DNA of 64,000 nt from the NCBI RefSeq assembly GCF_007677875.1, contig NZ_VEDO01000004.1, forward strand, positions 248,001-312,000. The letters are read 5' to 3'. Within the stretch, counting starts at the first letter, position 1. Each line of letters begins with the position of its first letter. The notes beneath the pieces are model-generated. The model did not search any database. It was not told the origin of the DNA and saw nothing but the letters and a program-made list of their open reading frames with translations. Positions 43,801 through 51,775 of this stretch are shown here, piece by piece. The translations under genes and the position numbers were made by a program. This DNA is from Variovorax boronicumulans. Its GTDB lineage: Bacteria > Pseudomonadota > Gammaproteobacteria > Burkholderiales > Burkholderiaceae_C.

Positions 43801-44088
43801 ATCGACAAGCTCAAGATCGACCAGAGCTTCGTGCGCGACATGCTGACCGATCCGACCGACCTGGCCATCGTGCGCGCCATCGTGGCGCTGGCCCACACGC
43901 TGGGCTTGCAGGTCGTGGCCGAAGGCGTCGAAACCGGTGACCAGGCCGCACTGCTGGCCAGCATGGCCTGCGACGAACTGCAGGGCTACTGCTTTGCGCG
44001 GCCCATGCCCGCGGCGCAGCTCGAACGCTGGCTGCACACCCGCGGCGCACAGCCGCAGCGCCGCCGCGCCGAAGCTATTCGTCCATGA
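40885..44088 (+). CDS. Membrane PAS-GGDEF-EAL signalling protein
   Basis: A 1067-aa protein. Membrane helix near residues 20-40, periplasmic helical sensor region (about 45-290), second helix at about 295-317, HAMP, two PAS-like segments (about 400-500 and 505-620), GGDEF domain (about 625-790; signature GGDEY, Phe replaced by Tyr) and EAL domain (about 805-1050; VGVEALLRW, DDFGTGYSSLAYLKR). Both catalytic domains look intact, so it could make or degrade c-di-GMP. The last 14 bases overlap the convergent small gene. Confidence 0.92.
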   Translation: MNPLRGFTRWLGRLSVGRKLTLIYLLDLSAVIYVCGILIHEKFQSIDFTRKEIVGIEYSVVVRDLLLAPFEAAAPTPPQRAQVHAQLARQRAAHDEVLKTGAAADAFEAALARVDEGPDSAEATRLLLRNARELLTTVGNQSNLILDPDLDSYYAMSLVVLRFPELLEVLHDTVRTLPSERAVAAGSVDRRTELLILAGRLDAVALGIRSDYTQAFAAGTAVQREALGQSRQALLGTLQSLLTSVQRLADSHIVQSDLALLRAEHAATLAALGGAWSITAQDLERLLRERVDLLFSRMWLHLGTALLLLGCILSLVYAVAQQIAQPLRRLAGVADAVRRTGDHALRAHWHSRDEIGQLVTAFNQMLTDLDAQRLVQQDAAASARAAQAQQMLVEAIPIALVVTSVPHHDVLHANAAAQPWLGGRSTDPWRSGLEPGVRQRFFQHLADRGVVDEFEVRWLGGEEPSWAVLSARRLQFRGRDAVVTAFTPINVIKLMERRLELWAKVFEASSEGIVIMDAQLRILSANRAFCRSTSYDFYEVIGEQLSMLLTAQGGDPLNERIARTAQERDAWQGEVQFRKRSGESYPAWLMISAVRDATRSGEVTQYIGIAVDISDRKRTEARVQFLAHHDVLTELPNRSLCVERLGEAIAHADASGEQVAVLFIDLDRFKTVNDTLGHHIGDGVLRSVAQRLSQAVRTGDTVSRLGGDEYVVIMRNVSSVDEVRQAVERRLIPLIRQPHHVEGHALHVSCSVGVALYPQDGSDLDALMRRADAAMYEAKGAGRDAARFYEPAIEQLVQQRLVLEQQLRHALQADELSLHYQPRVRADGHGVVGVEALLRWHNAVLGEVPPAAFIPVAEETGLIRPIGAWVIGQACAQLAAWARQGLTGFGVSVNLSSVQLSEPSLVEHVRNCIASSGIAAQALEIEITESLLMDNAPQADQQLAALKGLGVGLAIDDFGTGYSSLAYLKRFSIDKLKIDQSFVRDMLTDPTDLAIVRAIVALAHTLGLQVVAEGVETGDQAALLASMACDELQGYCFARPMPAAQLERWLHTRGAQPQRRRAEAIRP

Positions 44089-44314
44089 CGGCGCCGGCCG
44101 CGTCGCCGTACTTCTCGACGAACCAGGCATGGCTGGCCTGCGTCCCCAGTTCGTAGGGGCAAGCCTCCTGCAGGATCTTGCGCACCTCCTGGGCCGCGCG
44201 CCAGCGCGCCAGTGCCTGCGTGCTGGCGGCGTCGGGGCCCTCCGGACGGCTGGCCAGGATGAACTGCGCCAGGCGACGGTCGACTTCGAGGATGACGGTG
44301 GGCTCGGCTCGCAT
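44075..44314 (-). CDS. Small hypothetical protein, 79 aa
   Basis: A 79-aa cytosolic protein, mostly helical, with TVILEVDRRLAQFILASRPEGPDAAS at its N-terminus and an acidic C-terminus. Not recognised. It overlaps the end of the GGDEF-EAL gene by 14 bases (convergent) and is third in a row of closely spaced small genes on this strand, which supports it. Confidence 0.5.
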   Translation of the reverse strand: MRAEPTVILEVDRRLAQFILASRPEGPDAASTQALARWRAAQEVRKILQEACPYELGTQASHAWFVEKYGDAAGAVMDE

Positions 44315-44352
44315 ACCACTGCAATAGCAAGTACCGGGCCGCGCTGGCTGTA

Positions 44353-44721
44353 TCAGGACTCCGGGTGATCCCGGAGGTCGTCCTCCGGCGGATGCTGCAG
44401 GAAGGCCTGGATCACCTGCTTGGCCTCGTCCAGCCGTGCGGGTTGCGGCTCGGTCAGCGTCTGGTGCAGCAGATTGGTGAAGGCCTCCAGCACCATCTGT
44501 GTGCGTTCGCTCATGCCATGCTGTTGCGTGGCCTGCCGCACGCCCGGTGCGGCACGTGCAAGGGCCTCGTGCAGCACCGCCCGCTGCGGGTGCGTCGCGG
44601 CCAGTGCCGTGGTCACGGCGGTCAGTGCCGTGACGAGGCCCAGCAGGTCCTCGTTGCTGCGCTCGAGTTGCTCCAGCCGGTCTTCGATGTAGCGGTGCCC
44701 AGGGCGGCCGGTGTCAGACAT
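44353..44721 (-). CDS. Hypothetical helical protein, 122 aa
   Basis: A 122-aa protein with a likely coiled-coil segment (residues about 10-40, IEDRLEQLERSNEDLLGLV) and an acidic tail. No membrane segment or motif. It begins 12 bases after the preceding small gene on this strand and 38 before the next, suggesting one operon. Function unknown. Confidence 0.55.
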   Translation of the reverse strand: MSDTGRPGHRYIEDRLEQLERSNEDLLGLVTALTAVTTALAATHPQRAVLHEALARAAPGVRQATQQHGMSERTQMVLEAFTNLLHQTLTEPQPARLDEAKQVIQAFLQHPPEDDLRDHPES

Positions 44722-44733
44722 GCGGGGTGCCGT

Positions 44734-44916
44734 TCACGGTGCCGCGCGTTCGATCAGCGCCGTGATGGCGGTGAGAACACCGACCATGGCCAGCGCATGC
44801 AGCACGAACGCCACGCGGGCGCTGCGCCAGGCCGATGGCAGGCTTGGCGTGGTGGAGGGGAAGGGCGTGGTGTTCACCAGCAGCTTTTCGTGGGGGAGCT
44901 CGGGGGCGCTGCGCAT
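44734..44916 (-). CDS. Small membrane protein, 60 aa
   Basis: A 60-aa product from the ATG at 44916 (an in-frame ATG at 44931 would add five residues). The N-terminal half is hydrophilic (PHEKLLVNTTPFPSTTPSLP), the C-terminal half a single hydrophobic helix (FVLHALAMVGVLTAITALI). No family known. Ribosome site is weak, and overlapping ORFs exist in other frames, so confidence is limited; the tight spacing to the following gene supports it. Confidence 0.45.
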   Translation of the reverse strand: MRSAPELPHEKLLVNTTPFPSTTPSLPSAWRSARVAFVLHALAMVGVLTAITALIERAAP

Positions 44917-45065
44917 GGCTCGCGTTCTCATAGAAGCGGGCGAGCATGAAGGATGCCAGAACCAACTGTCATCCACCGTACAGAGGACGTAACAGCGGGC
45001 AAGAGTGTACCTGCGTGTGCTAGGGGGTTCCATCCGAGCGTGGAACGTGGCATAGCATGCGGCCC

Positions 45066-45377
45066 ATGAAAACAGGCAAGAAGCCATGGTGGGCCGCCTT
45101 CGCCGTGCTGGCGTTGGCGGGTTGTGCAGGGCTGGATGGGCCCTCCGGCCGGCCGGGGGCATCTGCACCCCCCGCGACCTGCGATGCTGGGGCCGCGCAG
45201 TTCGCCGTCGGCCAGTCCTTCGGCCCTGCGCTGGAGCGCGATGTGCGGGCGCGCTCGGGCGCCAGCATCGTGCGCTGGCTCAGCCCGGGGCAGGCGGTGA
45301 CGATGGAATTCAACGCGGCGCGCATCAACCTGACGCTGGACGGCCGCAGCCGCATCACCAAGGTCGCCTGCGGCTGA
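45066..45377 (+). CDS. I78-family peptidase inhibitor lipoprotein
   Basis: A 103-aa lipoprotein: basic start MKTGKK, hydrophobic core and lipobox LAGC (Cys about 20), Pro/Gly/Ser linker, then a compact domain AAQFAVGQSFGPALERDV...RSGASIVRWLSPG...TMEFNAARINLTLD, which matches the inhibitor I78 fold including the two Cys. Likely an envelope serine-peptidase inhibitor. It converges, two bases apart, on the 40-aa lipoprotein gene. Confidence 0.8.
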   Translation: MKTGKKPWWAAFAVLALAGCAGLDGPSGRPGASAPPATCDAGAAQFAVGQSFGPALERDVRARSGASIVRWLSPGQAVTMEFNAARINLTLDGRSRITKVACG

Positions 45378-45379
45378 AC

Positions 45380-45502
45380 TCAGCCGGTGCCGTCGAGCGC
45401 CTTGGGCGTCGGCAGTTTGGTCGGATCCTGCGGCACCTTGGTGTCGGGGCAGGCCGTCAACAGCGCCAGTGCGGCGCAGGCGGCGAGGAAGACGCGGCAC
45501 AT
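45380..45502 (-). CDS. Tiny lipoprotein, 40 aa
   Basis: MCRVFLAACAALALLTAC ends in a lipobox-like LTAC, followed by PDTKVPQDPTKLPTPKA. This gives a Pro/Lys/Thr-rich mature peptide of about 22 residues. It follows hslR by 14 bases. Too short for a domain; probably a small envelope lipoprotein. Confidence 0.55.
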   Translation of the reverse strand: MCRVFLAACAALALLTACPDTKVPQDPTKLPTPKALDGTG

Positions 45503-45516
45503 GGAGTCTCCTTGGG

Positions 45517-45930
45517 TCAGCCATCGACCGAGGCGCTCCAGCGCTCGCCCCAGCCATCCGTGGCCTGGTCGAGCACGCGGCGCTCGCGCTTGGTCGGCCG
45601 GCCGTGTTCCTGGGCCAGCGCCGGCTCGGGTGCCAGCCGGCGCTGTTCGGCCTGCCGGGCGCGCGCGTGCAGGCTCTCCACCGTTTCCTCGTAGAGCGCC
45701 TGCGCCACCGGCGCCGGACCGCGCTGGCCGCTGACGCCGAGCACAAGCACGGTGCGCAGCACCGGCCCCTGGCGCACGGAAACGGTGTCGCCCGGTTTGA
45801 CCTCGCGCGCCGGCTTCACGTCGTGGCCATTGATCTGCACGCGACCGCGCTCCACCTCGTCCGCCGAGAGCGTGCGCGTCTTGTAGAAGCGGGCCGCCCA
45901 CAGCCATTTGTCGATGCGAATTCTGTCCAT
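45517..45930 (-). CDS. hslR: Heat-shock protein Hsp15-like S4 RNA-binding protein
   Basis: A 137-aa protein with an N-terminal S4 domain (MDRIRIDKWLWAARFYKTR, RGRVQINGHDVKPAREVKPGD) and a basic C-terminal tail typical of Hsp15, which rescues nascent-chain-carrying 50S subunits. Cytosolic. Divergent from the sigma-54 activator, with 102 bases between. The tail contains a repeated Arg/Glu pattern (KRERRVL). Confidence 0.88.
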   Translation of the reverse strand: MDRIRIDKWLWAARFYKTRTLSADEVERGRVQINGHDVKPAREVKPGDTVSVRQGPVLRTVLVLGVSGQRGPAPVAQALYEETVESLHARARQAEQRRLAPEPALAQEHGRPTKRERRVLDQATDGWGERWSASVDG

Positions 45931-46032
45931 CGCGGCCGATTGTGCGCCGGTCGCCTGGCCGGTCTTGTAGGCCGATGGCGCACCGTCGCGGCGCGCCGGG
46001 GCGGGCGGCCGGCCCCGTTACCATGCGCGCCG

Positions 46033-47532
46033 ATGCCCGCCACAGAGTCCGCCTTGCCGCCTGACGCCAGCAGCATGCTGGCTCTGGCGGCGCGCTCCAT
46101 GTTCCACCTGTTCTCCAGCATGAGCCAGGGCATGTTCCTGGTCGACAAGGCCGGCACCATCGTCTGGGTCAACGAGGGGTACAGGCGCTTTCTGCCGGCG
46201 CTGGGCTTTTCCAGCATCGACGAATTCCAGGGCCATCCGGTCGAGGAGGTGATTCCCAACACCCAGATGCGCCGCGTGCTGGAGACCGGCGAGCCCATCC
46301 TCGTGGATCTGTTGACGAACAAGGCCGGCACCTTCGTGGTCAGCCGCATCCCGCTGCGCGAGGAGGACGGCCGGACCATCGGCGCCATCGGCATCGTGCT
46401 GTTCGACCAGCCCGAAACCACGCTCAAGCCGCTGATCGAGAAGTTCGCCCTGCTGCAGCGCGACCTGGACGACGCGCGCCGCGAACTGGCCAGCCAGCGC
46501 AGCCGCGCGCTGCTGCAGGGCGAGGGCGGCACCGGCCAGCGCCGCGCCAAGTACACCTTCGCGAGCTTCATCGGCACCAGCCCGGCGGCGCTGGAGGTCA
46601 AGCGCCATGCGCGGCGGGCCGCCCAGTCGTCCAGTCCGGTCCTGCTGCTGGGCGAGACTGGCACCGGCAAGGAGCTGCTGGCCCATGCCATCCACCTGGC
46701 CTCGGCCCGCGCGCGCGGGCCCTTCGTGAGCCTGAACATCGCGGCCGTGCCCGACACCTTGCTGGAGGCGGAGTTTTTCGGCGTCGCGCCCGGCGCCTAC
46801 ACCGGCGCCGACCGGCGCGGGCGCGAGGGCAAGTTCAAGCTCGCCGATGGCGGCACCTTGTTCCTGGACGAGATCGGCGACATGCCACCCGCCCTGCAGG
46901 CCAAGCTGCTGCGTGCGTTGCAGGAGGGTGAGATCGAACCGCTGGGCTCGAACCGGCTGGTGCCGTTCGACGCGCGCGTGATCGCCGCCACCTCGCGCGA
47001 CCTGCCGGCCCTGGTGCGCCAGGGTCGTTTTCGAGAAGACCTGTACTACCGGCTCAACGTGCTGCCGCTCAAGCTGCCGCCGCTGCGCGAGCGCCGTGGC
47101 GACATCCCGGCTCTGGTGGAGGCGCTCAGCGAAGATCTGGCCCAGCGCAGCGGCGAGGCCCCGCCCGAGCTGATGCCCGACGCGCTGGCGCTGCTGGCCG
47201 GCCAGCACTGGCGCGGCAACATCCGCGAGCTGCGCAACGTGCTCGAGCAGCTGGCCATGCGCAGCGACAGCCAGCGTGTGGACGCGGACGAAGTGCGCCG
47301 CGTGCTCGCCGAGACCGGCGTGGAGGCCATCGCCGCCGCGGCGCCGCCGCCCGCGTCCGAAGGCCAGGGCCATGCCGCGCTGCTGCGGCCCCTGGCCACG
47401 CAGGTGGCCGAACTGGAGGCGCTGGCCATCGCCGCCGCCATGGCCGAAACCGGCGGCAACAAGCTGGCGGCGGCAAGGCTGCTGGGCATCTCGCGCGCCA
47501 CCCTGTACGGCCGCCTCCAGGGCGACACGTAA
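46033..47532 (+). CDS. PAS - sigma-54 interaction domain transcriptional activator
   Basis: A 499-aa regulator. An N-terminal PAS domain (about 20-130: GMFLVDKAGTIVWVNEGYRRFL) is followed by an AAA+ domain with Walker A GETGTGKE, the sigma-54 loop as PGAYTGA (Tyr for Phe), Walker B GTLFLDEIGDMP and Arg-finger region, then a Fis-type HTH (NKLAAARLLGISRATLYGRL). It activates a sigma-54 promoter in response to a PAS-sensed signal. The likely target is the adjacent DyP-P450 gene, though I find no convincing -24/-12 sequence there. Confidence 0.92.
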   Translation: MPATESALPPDASSMLALAARSMFHLFSSMSQGMFLVDKAGTIVWVNEGYRRFLPALGFSSIDEFQGHPVEEVIPNTQMRRVLETGEPILVDLLTNKAGTFVVSRIPLREEDGRTIGAIGIVLFDQPETTLKPLIEKFALLQRDLDDARRELASQRSRALLQGEGGTGQRRAKYTFASFIGTSPAALEVKRHARRAAQSSSPVLLLGETGTGKELLAHAIHLASARARGPFVSLNIAAVPDTLLEAEFFGVAPGAYTGADRRGREGKFKLADGGTLFLDEIGDMPPALQAKLLRALQEGEIEPLGSNRLVPFDARVIAATSRDLPALVRQGRFREDLYYRLNVLPLKLPPLRERRGDIPALVEALSEDLAQRSGEAPPELMPDALALLAGQHWRGNIRELRNVLEQLAMRSDSQRVDADEVRRVLAETGVEAIAAAAPPPASEGQGHAALLRPLATQVAELEALAIAAAMAETGGNKLAAARLLGISRATLYGRLQGDT

Positions 47533-47587
47533 GTCCCGCTTTCATCACATCTGCGGACCCGCCGCCGCTTGCGGTCTCCCGGCCCTG

Positions 47588-47639
47588 ATAAGTTCGGCCC
47601 TCCGGCCTGACTGGCCCCGTATTCAGGGATAGAACTTAT
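47588..47639. promoter_or_regulatory. 8-bp perfect inverted repeat spanning the DyP-P450 start codon
   Basis: ATAAGTTC at 47588-47595 and its reverse complement GAACTTAT at 47632-47639, the right arm including the A and T of the ATG at 47638. Between the arms lies the likely ribosome site (CAGGGA, 47624-47629). It could be an operator or an RNA stem that hides the start codon. Confidence 0.5.
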
Positions 47640-50600
47640 GCGCAACCACGTGCGCGGCAGCGGACTTGCTGGCATCACCAACCTGGCCTTGCAAGCCCGC
47701 GTCCGCGAAGGCCTGGCCCCCGGCTTCGAACCCATCAGCTACCTGGAGCGGCTGCGCCGCCTGCTGGACGCGATGCACTCCTCGCGCCGCAACGCGCGCG
47801 AATCCGAACTGCGCGACTCGGCTTTCCCCGACCCGATCGGCCGTTTCAACATGATCAGCAGCTTCCGCTATGCGCTGGTGCCGCCTGCGCTCGTCGGCTC
47901 CAAGTCCTGGCACCTGTCGCTGAACGTGAGCTTCGACGGCGGCTGGGAGCCCTACATGCGGGTCATCTACCGCGACATCGGCCCGCTGCTGGACGCACTG
48001 CTGTGCCACTGCGAGGGGTACCCCGGCTCGCGCACCAGCGATTTCGACACCTACTGCCGCTGGGTGCGCAGTGCCGAGCAGGACGCCGGCATCTTCTACA
48101 CCGACGGACCGGCCACGCTGGCCGACCAGCGCTACCTCGCCAGCGTGGAGCGGCTGCAGCGCGAGAGCGGCGACCCGGCCGCCGCCGACCGTGCCATCGC
48201 CGCCCACGCCGAGCCCGACGCTTTGAGCGCCACGCGCCAGGGCCTGGAGCGCATGCTCGGCGACCTGGAAGGGCTGCTGCCGCTGCAGCTGCGCACGCTC
48301 AAGGGCCTGTACCGCCTGACCGGCTGGTGGGCCGGCGCCGATGGGGACATCCTGCTGCGCTTCGCCCAGCTGGCGCTCAAGGGCCTGCAATCCACGCTCG
48401 CGACGGACGCCTTCAACCAGCACCCCCAGGTGCCCCTGGTCAAGAAGCTGTTCGCCGACGAGCTGGCCTGGCTGGCCCGCCCGCTGCCCGAGCCGGCGCC
48501 GGCGGACCGGCTGGCCTGGAATCCGGACGCGCTGCAGGCCGCCGTGCTGGGCGAAGGCCCGCGCGCCACCCACGGCGCGCTGGTGCTGCTGCGCGTGACG
48601 GATCCCGAACGCGCGGCCGAGCATCTGGCCACGCTGGCCCCGCGCTGCGCCGCGCCGGCCGCCGCCGAGGGCGAGGTGCGGCTGCACATCGGCTTCACCA
48701 TGGCCGGCCTGCACGCGCTGCGCATCGACCCCGAGCGGCTGGACCGCCTGCCGGCCGAATTCGCCGAAGGCATGGAGCCGCGCGCTGGCCTGCTGGGCGA
48801 CCTGCGCGGCAACCATCCCGACCACTGGCGCCGGCCTTTGCGCCATGGCGTGGACCCGGCGCGCGAGGACCGCATCGAGCTCGGCGTGGTGCATGTGGCC
48901 GTCATGATGCGCACCATCGACACCGCCGACGAAGGCCACGGCCTGCATCCGCTGATCCAGGGCGCGGTGCGCGTGCTCGGCCAGGGCACGGGGCTGTCGG
49001 TGCTGTCCGTGGAGCCCACGCGCAGCCGCACCGCCGCGCCGAATGGCCGCGAGCATTTCGGCTTCGTCGACGGCATCAGCCAGCCCATGGTGGCGCCCGA
49101 CCTCACGCCCGATCCAGCACCCGACAGCTCGCCTGATCCGCGCCAGCACCAGGTGCGCCCGGGCGAACTGGTGCTGGGCTTCGCCAACGACCGCGGCGAC
49201 GGCCCTTACCCGGCCGAGGCCGACGGCCTGCTGGACCGCGGCAGCTTTCTCGTCGTGCGCAAGCTGCGCCAGCGGCTGGACCACCTGAACGAGGCACTCG
49301 AGCGCTACGCCGAAGGCGACGCGCAGCGCCGCACCGAGCTGCTCGAGCGCATGATGGGCCGGCGCCAGGACGGCAAGCCGCTGGTGGCCGCCGGCCCCGG
49401 CGGCGACAACGACTTTCGCTACCGCGGTGCGGACCAGGCGCAATGCCCGTTCTCCTCACACGTGCGGCGCGCCAACCCGCGCGACGGCCAGCCCGGCCTG
49501 CCGCGCATCCTGCGCCGCGGCATGGGTTACGGCCCCGCATCGCTGGAGGCGCCGCCCGAGGCCGACCGCGGCATCCTGTTCATGGCCTACTGCGCCAGCA
49601 TCGCCGAGCAGTACGAAACCGTGCAGCGCTGGCTGGCCGGTGGCAACAGCAGCGGCGTCGGCTCGACCCAGTCCGACCCGCTGCTGGGCGTGCCGCGCGC
49701 GGGCCAGCCGCGCGTGTTCCGCTGGGTCGATGCCAGCGGCACGCCGCAGCGGGCCGAGCTGGGCGACAAGCCCTTCGTCGAACTGCAGTGGGGCCTGTAC
49801 CTGTTCGTGCCCGCGCTGGCCGCCCTGGCGCGGCTGTCGGACTTCCGCAGCGCCCCGGAGCCCGTGCTGGCGCCGGCGCCCGTGCCGCCCAGTGCGCTCG
49901 ACGTCTGGCGCGCCCGGCTGGAGGACCGCGACAACGGCCGTGCCACCTGGCGCGCCGTGCGCGAGCAGCATGGCGGCGACCAGCAGGCCGAGCCCTACGG
50001 CCGCCTGCTGGGGACGGCCGACAAGGTCTTCCCGGCGCTGGCGGACGCGCGATGCAAGCGCTTTTCGGTGCAGGGCTTCGGCGAACGCATGCAGGCCTCG
50101 CTGGGCGTGAATCACCTGGGCATGGACCCGGCCGACGGTCATACAGACGTCGGCCCTGTGGTCAACGCGGCGGTGGCCAGCATCGGCGAGGCCCAGGCCT
50201 TCGCCGCGGCCAGCGCCGTGGCGCAGGCCGTGCTGGCCCAGACCGTGGCGGTCTCCAGCGGTGCCTTTGCGCTGCGCCACCCCGATGGCCGCGTGCGCGT
50301 GGCCATCGACCTCATGGGCTTCTCCGAGCAGGTGGTGGGCGAACTGTCCAAGCGCTGGTTCGGCCTGCCCGATGGCCAGAACATGGTCGTCGGCGGGCGC
50401 AGCCCCACGCCCGACCCGCAGGGCAAACCGCGCTGCCCCGGCCACATCATCGGTCCTTCGCGCATGGTGTTCGGCGCCCACCCGCAGGTGAACGTGACGG
50501 CAGAAGGCGAGCTGCACGGCCCCATGGTGCTGCAGGCCGTCAAGGACCGGCTGGCCGACGGGTCCTCGCCCGGGCTGGTGGCCGCGCTGCGCCCGGCGCT

Positions 50601-51174
50601 GGCCGCGCTGGGCGATGCGCATGGCCCGGATCTGCTGGAGCGCGAGATCACCGGCCTGCTGCTGGGCTTCGCGCCCACGGTGCACGGCAACTTTCTGACG
50701 GTGATGAAGAACTGGATCGAGGACGGCCGGCTGTGGTCGCTGCAGCAGGACCTGGCCGAGCGCGCGCTGGCCGAGGACGCGCCGCTGGCCACTGCCCGCG
50801 CCGCGCTGTGGCGGCCCATGCTGGACACCATGCAGGCCGAGCCGGTGCCGCCCATGGTCTGGCGCCGTCCCGTGCAGGGCAACCGGCCCGACCCCGAGGC
50901 CACCGTGGTGCTGGGCCTGGCCTCGGCCATCGAGAGCCTGCCGCCCGAGGAACAGGCGCGGCGCGACGCGCTGCTGTTCGGTGGCGACTACTTCGCGCCC
51001 GGCACGGACCGCTGGGGCCTGCACGCCTGCCCGGGCTCGCGCATGGGCGTGGCCGTCATGCTGGCCATGGCCGCGGCGCTGCTGCAGGCCGGAACGCTGC
51101 GGCCGACGGGCTCACCGGTGCTGCTGATCCTCACGCCCAAGACGGCACCGGTGGCGGCCACCAGTTCCGCCTGA
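47638..51174 (+). CDS. N-terminal domain - DyP-type peroxidase - cytochrome P450 fusion
   Basis: A 1178-aa protein of three parts. Residues about 1-280 form a domain I cannot name (SWHLSLNVSFDGGWEPYMR, CHCEGYPGS). Residues about 290-740 are DyP-type peroxidase: FGFVDGISQP with the GXXDG catalytic Asp (about 476) and the heme-ligand region CPFSSHVRRANPRD (His about 607). Residues about 760-1178 resemble cytochrome P450: FSVQGFGERMQ, LGFAPTVHGNF where the I-helix lies, and heme thiolate LHACPGSRMG with Cys1131. The ExxR motif of the K-helix is not intact (LDTMQ in its place). Two hemes predicted; no signal peptide. Reaction unknown. Confidence 0.75.
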   Translation: MRNHVRGSGLAGITNLALQARVREGLAPGFEPISYLERLRRLLDAMHSSRRNARESELRDSAFPDPIGRFNMISSFRYALVPPALVGSKSWHLSLNVSFDGGWEPYMRVIYRDIGPLLDALLCHCEGYPGSRTSDFDTYCRWVRSAEQDAGIFYTDGPATLADQRYLASVERLQRESGDPAAADRAIAAHAEPDALSATRQGLERMLGDLEGLLPLQLRTLKGLYRLTGWWAGADGDILLRFAQLALKGLQSTLATDAFNQHPQVPLVKKLFADELAWLARPLPEPAPADRLAWNPDALQAAVLGEGPRATHGALVLLRVTDPERAAEHLATLAPRCAAPAAAEGEVRLHIGFTMAGLHALRIDPERLDRLPAEFAEGMEPRAGLLGDLRGNHPDHWRRPLRHGVDPAREDRIELGVVHVAVMMRTIDTADEGHGLHPLIQGAVRVLGQGTGLSVLSVEPTRSRTAAPNGREHFGFVDGISQPMVAPDLTPDPAPDSSPDPRQHQVRPGELVLGFANDRGDGPYPAEADGLLDRGSFLVVRKLRQRLDHLNEALERYAEGDAQRRTELLERMMGRRQDGKPLVAAGPGGDNDFRYRGADQAQCPFSSHVRRANPRDGQPGLPRILRRGMGYGPASLEAPPEADRGILFMAYCASIAEQYETVQRWLAGGNSSGVGSTQSDPLLGVPRAGQPRVFRWVDASGTPQRAELGDKPFVELQWGLYLFVPALAALARLSDFRSAPEPVLAPAPVPPSALDVWRARLEDRDNGRATWRAVREQHGGDQQAEPYGRLLGTADKVFPALADARCKRFSVQGFGERMQASLGVNHLGMDPADGHTDVGPVVNAAVASIGEAQAFAAASAVAQAVLAQTVAVSSGAFALRHPDGRVRVAIDLMGFSEQVVGELSKRWFGLPDGQNMVVGGRSPTPDPQGKPRCPGHIIGPSRMVFGAHPQVNVTAEGELHGPMVLQAVKDRLADGSSPGLVAALRPALAALGDAHGPDLLEREITGLLLGFAPTVHGNFLTVMKNWIEDGRLWSLQQDLAERALAEDAPLATARAALWRPMLDTMQAEPVPPMVWRRPVQGNRPDPEATVVLGLASAIESLPPEEQARRDALLFGGDYFAPGTDRWGLHACPGSRMGVAVMLAMAAALLQAGTLRPTGSPVLLILTPKTAPVAATSSA

Positions 51175-51244
51175 CCCTCGCGCCCGGTGCGCGTGGTTGT
51201 CCGCTGGTGCGCCCACGTCGGCGCCACTTGGACGGGTCCACGCG

Positions 51245-51775
51245 TCAGAAGCGCGCCCGGATGGTGCCGCCGCCCTGCAACTGGCATTCGCCGTCGCCGC
51301 CCCCGGCCATGCCCTGGATCGGCTGCGCCAGGTGCAGCCGGCAGCGCATGCGCTTGCCGTCGTCGGTCTGCAGGTTGGCCAGGACCTTGCCCGTGTAGCG
51401 GGTGGAGAACTGCGTCCAGGTATCCATGCCGCCGGGGCCCCAGCCCCAATAGGGCCAGTCGGTCCAACCCTCCGTCCAGCCGTCCCACAGTGGGACCACG
51501 CTTTCGCGCTCGGTCTGTTGTGTGATCTGGAAGAAGCGGCCCTGGTAGGTGGCGTCGGGCAGCGTGGCGACCATGGTGCCCGTGATGCCGCCATCGTGGC
51601 TGCGCCACGAGAACAGTACCGGTTCCTGGCTCTGGCCCTGGCGTGTCAGGTCGCCGCCGCCCATGCCGGTGGACAGGGTACTGCAGGCGCCCAGCGCAAG
51701 CAGGGCGACGGCCGCCACGGCGGCTGCAGCGGTTCGTGCGGGTCTTGCGGATGTCGCGGTCATGGTGTGCCTCAT
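51245..51775 (-). CDS. Secreted lipoprotein, unknown
   Basis: A 176-aa lipoprotein. The start at 51775 overlaps the preceding stop (ATGA) and a downstream Met gives an alternative at 51763. Long signal peptide ending in lipobox LGAC (Cys about 31). The mature part is Trp/Gly/Tyr rich in the middle (WDGWTEGWTDWPYWGWGPG) and ends in a strand CQLQGGGTIRARF, suggesting a compact beta domain. Not recognised. Coupled to a truncated gene upstream. Confidence 0.65.
   Translation of the reverse strand: MRHTMTATSARPARTAAAAVAAVALLALGACSTLSTGMGGGDLTRQGQSQEPVLFSWRSHDGGITGTMVATLPDATYQGRFFQITQQTERESVVPLWDGWTEGWTDWPYWGWGPGGMDTWTQFSTRYTGKVLANLQTDDGKRMRCRLHLAQPIQGMAGGGDGECQLQGGGTIRARF

Noticed and set aside
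40840-44319. 1159-aa minus-strand ORF
   Set aside because: Antisense to the PAS-GGDEF-EAL gene; no domain and biased composition.
47533-47637. Sigma-54 -24/-12 promoter before the DyP-P450 gene
   Set aside because: CTGGCCCC followed by TTCA has the wrong spacing and lacks the GC pair; not strong enough to call.
49443-51398. 651-aa ORF in an alternative frame of the DyP-P450 gene
   Set aside because: Arg/Ala/Gly-rich out-of-frame reading; the P450 and DyP motifs are in the main frame.
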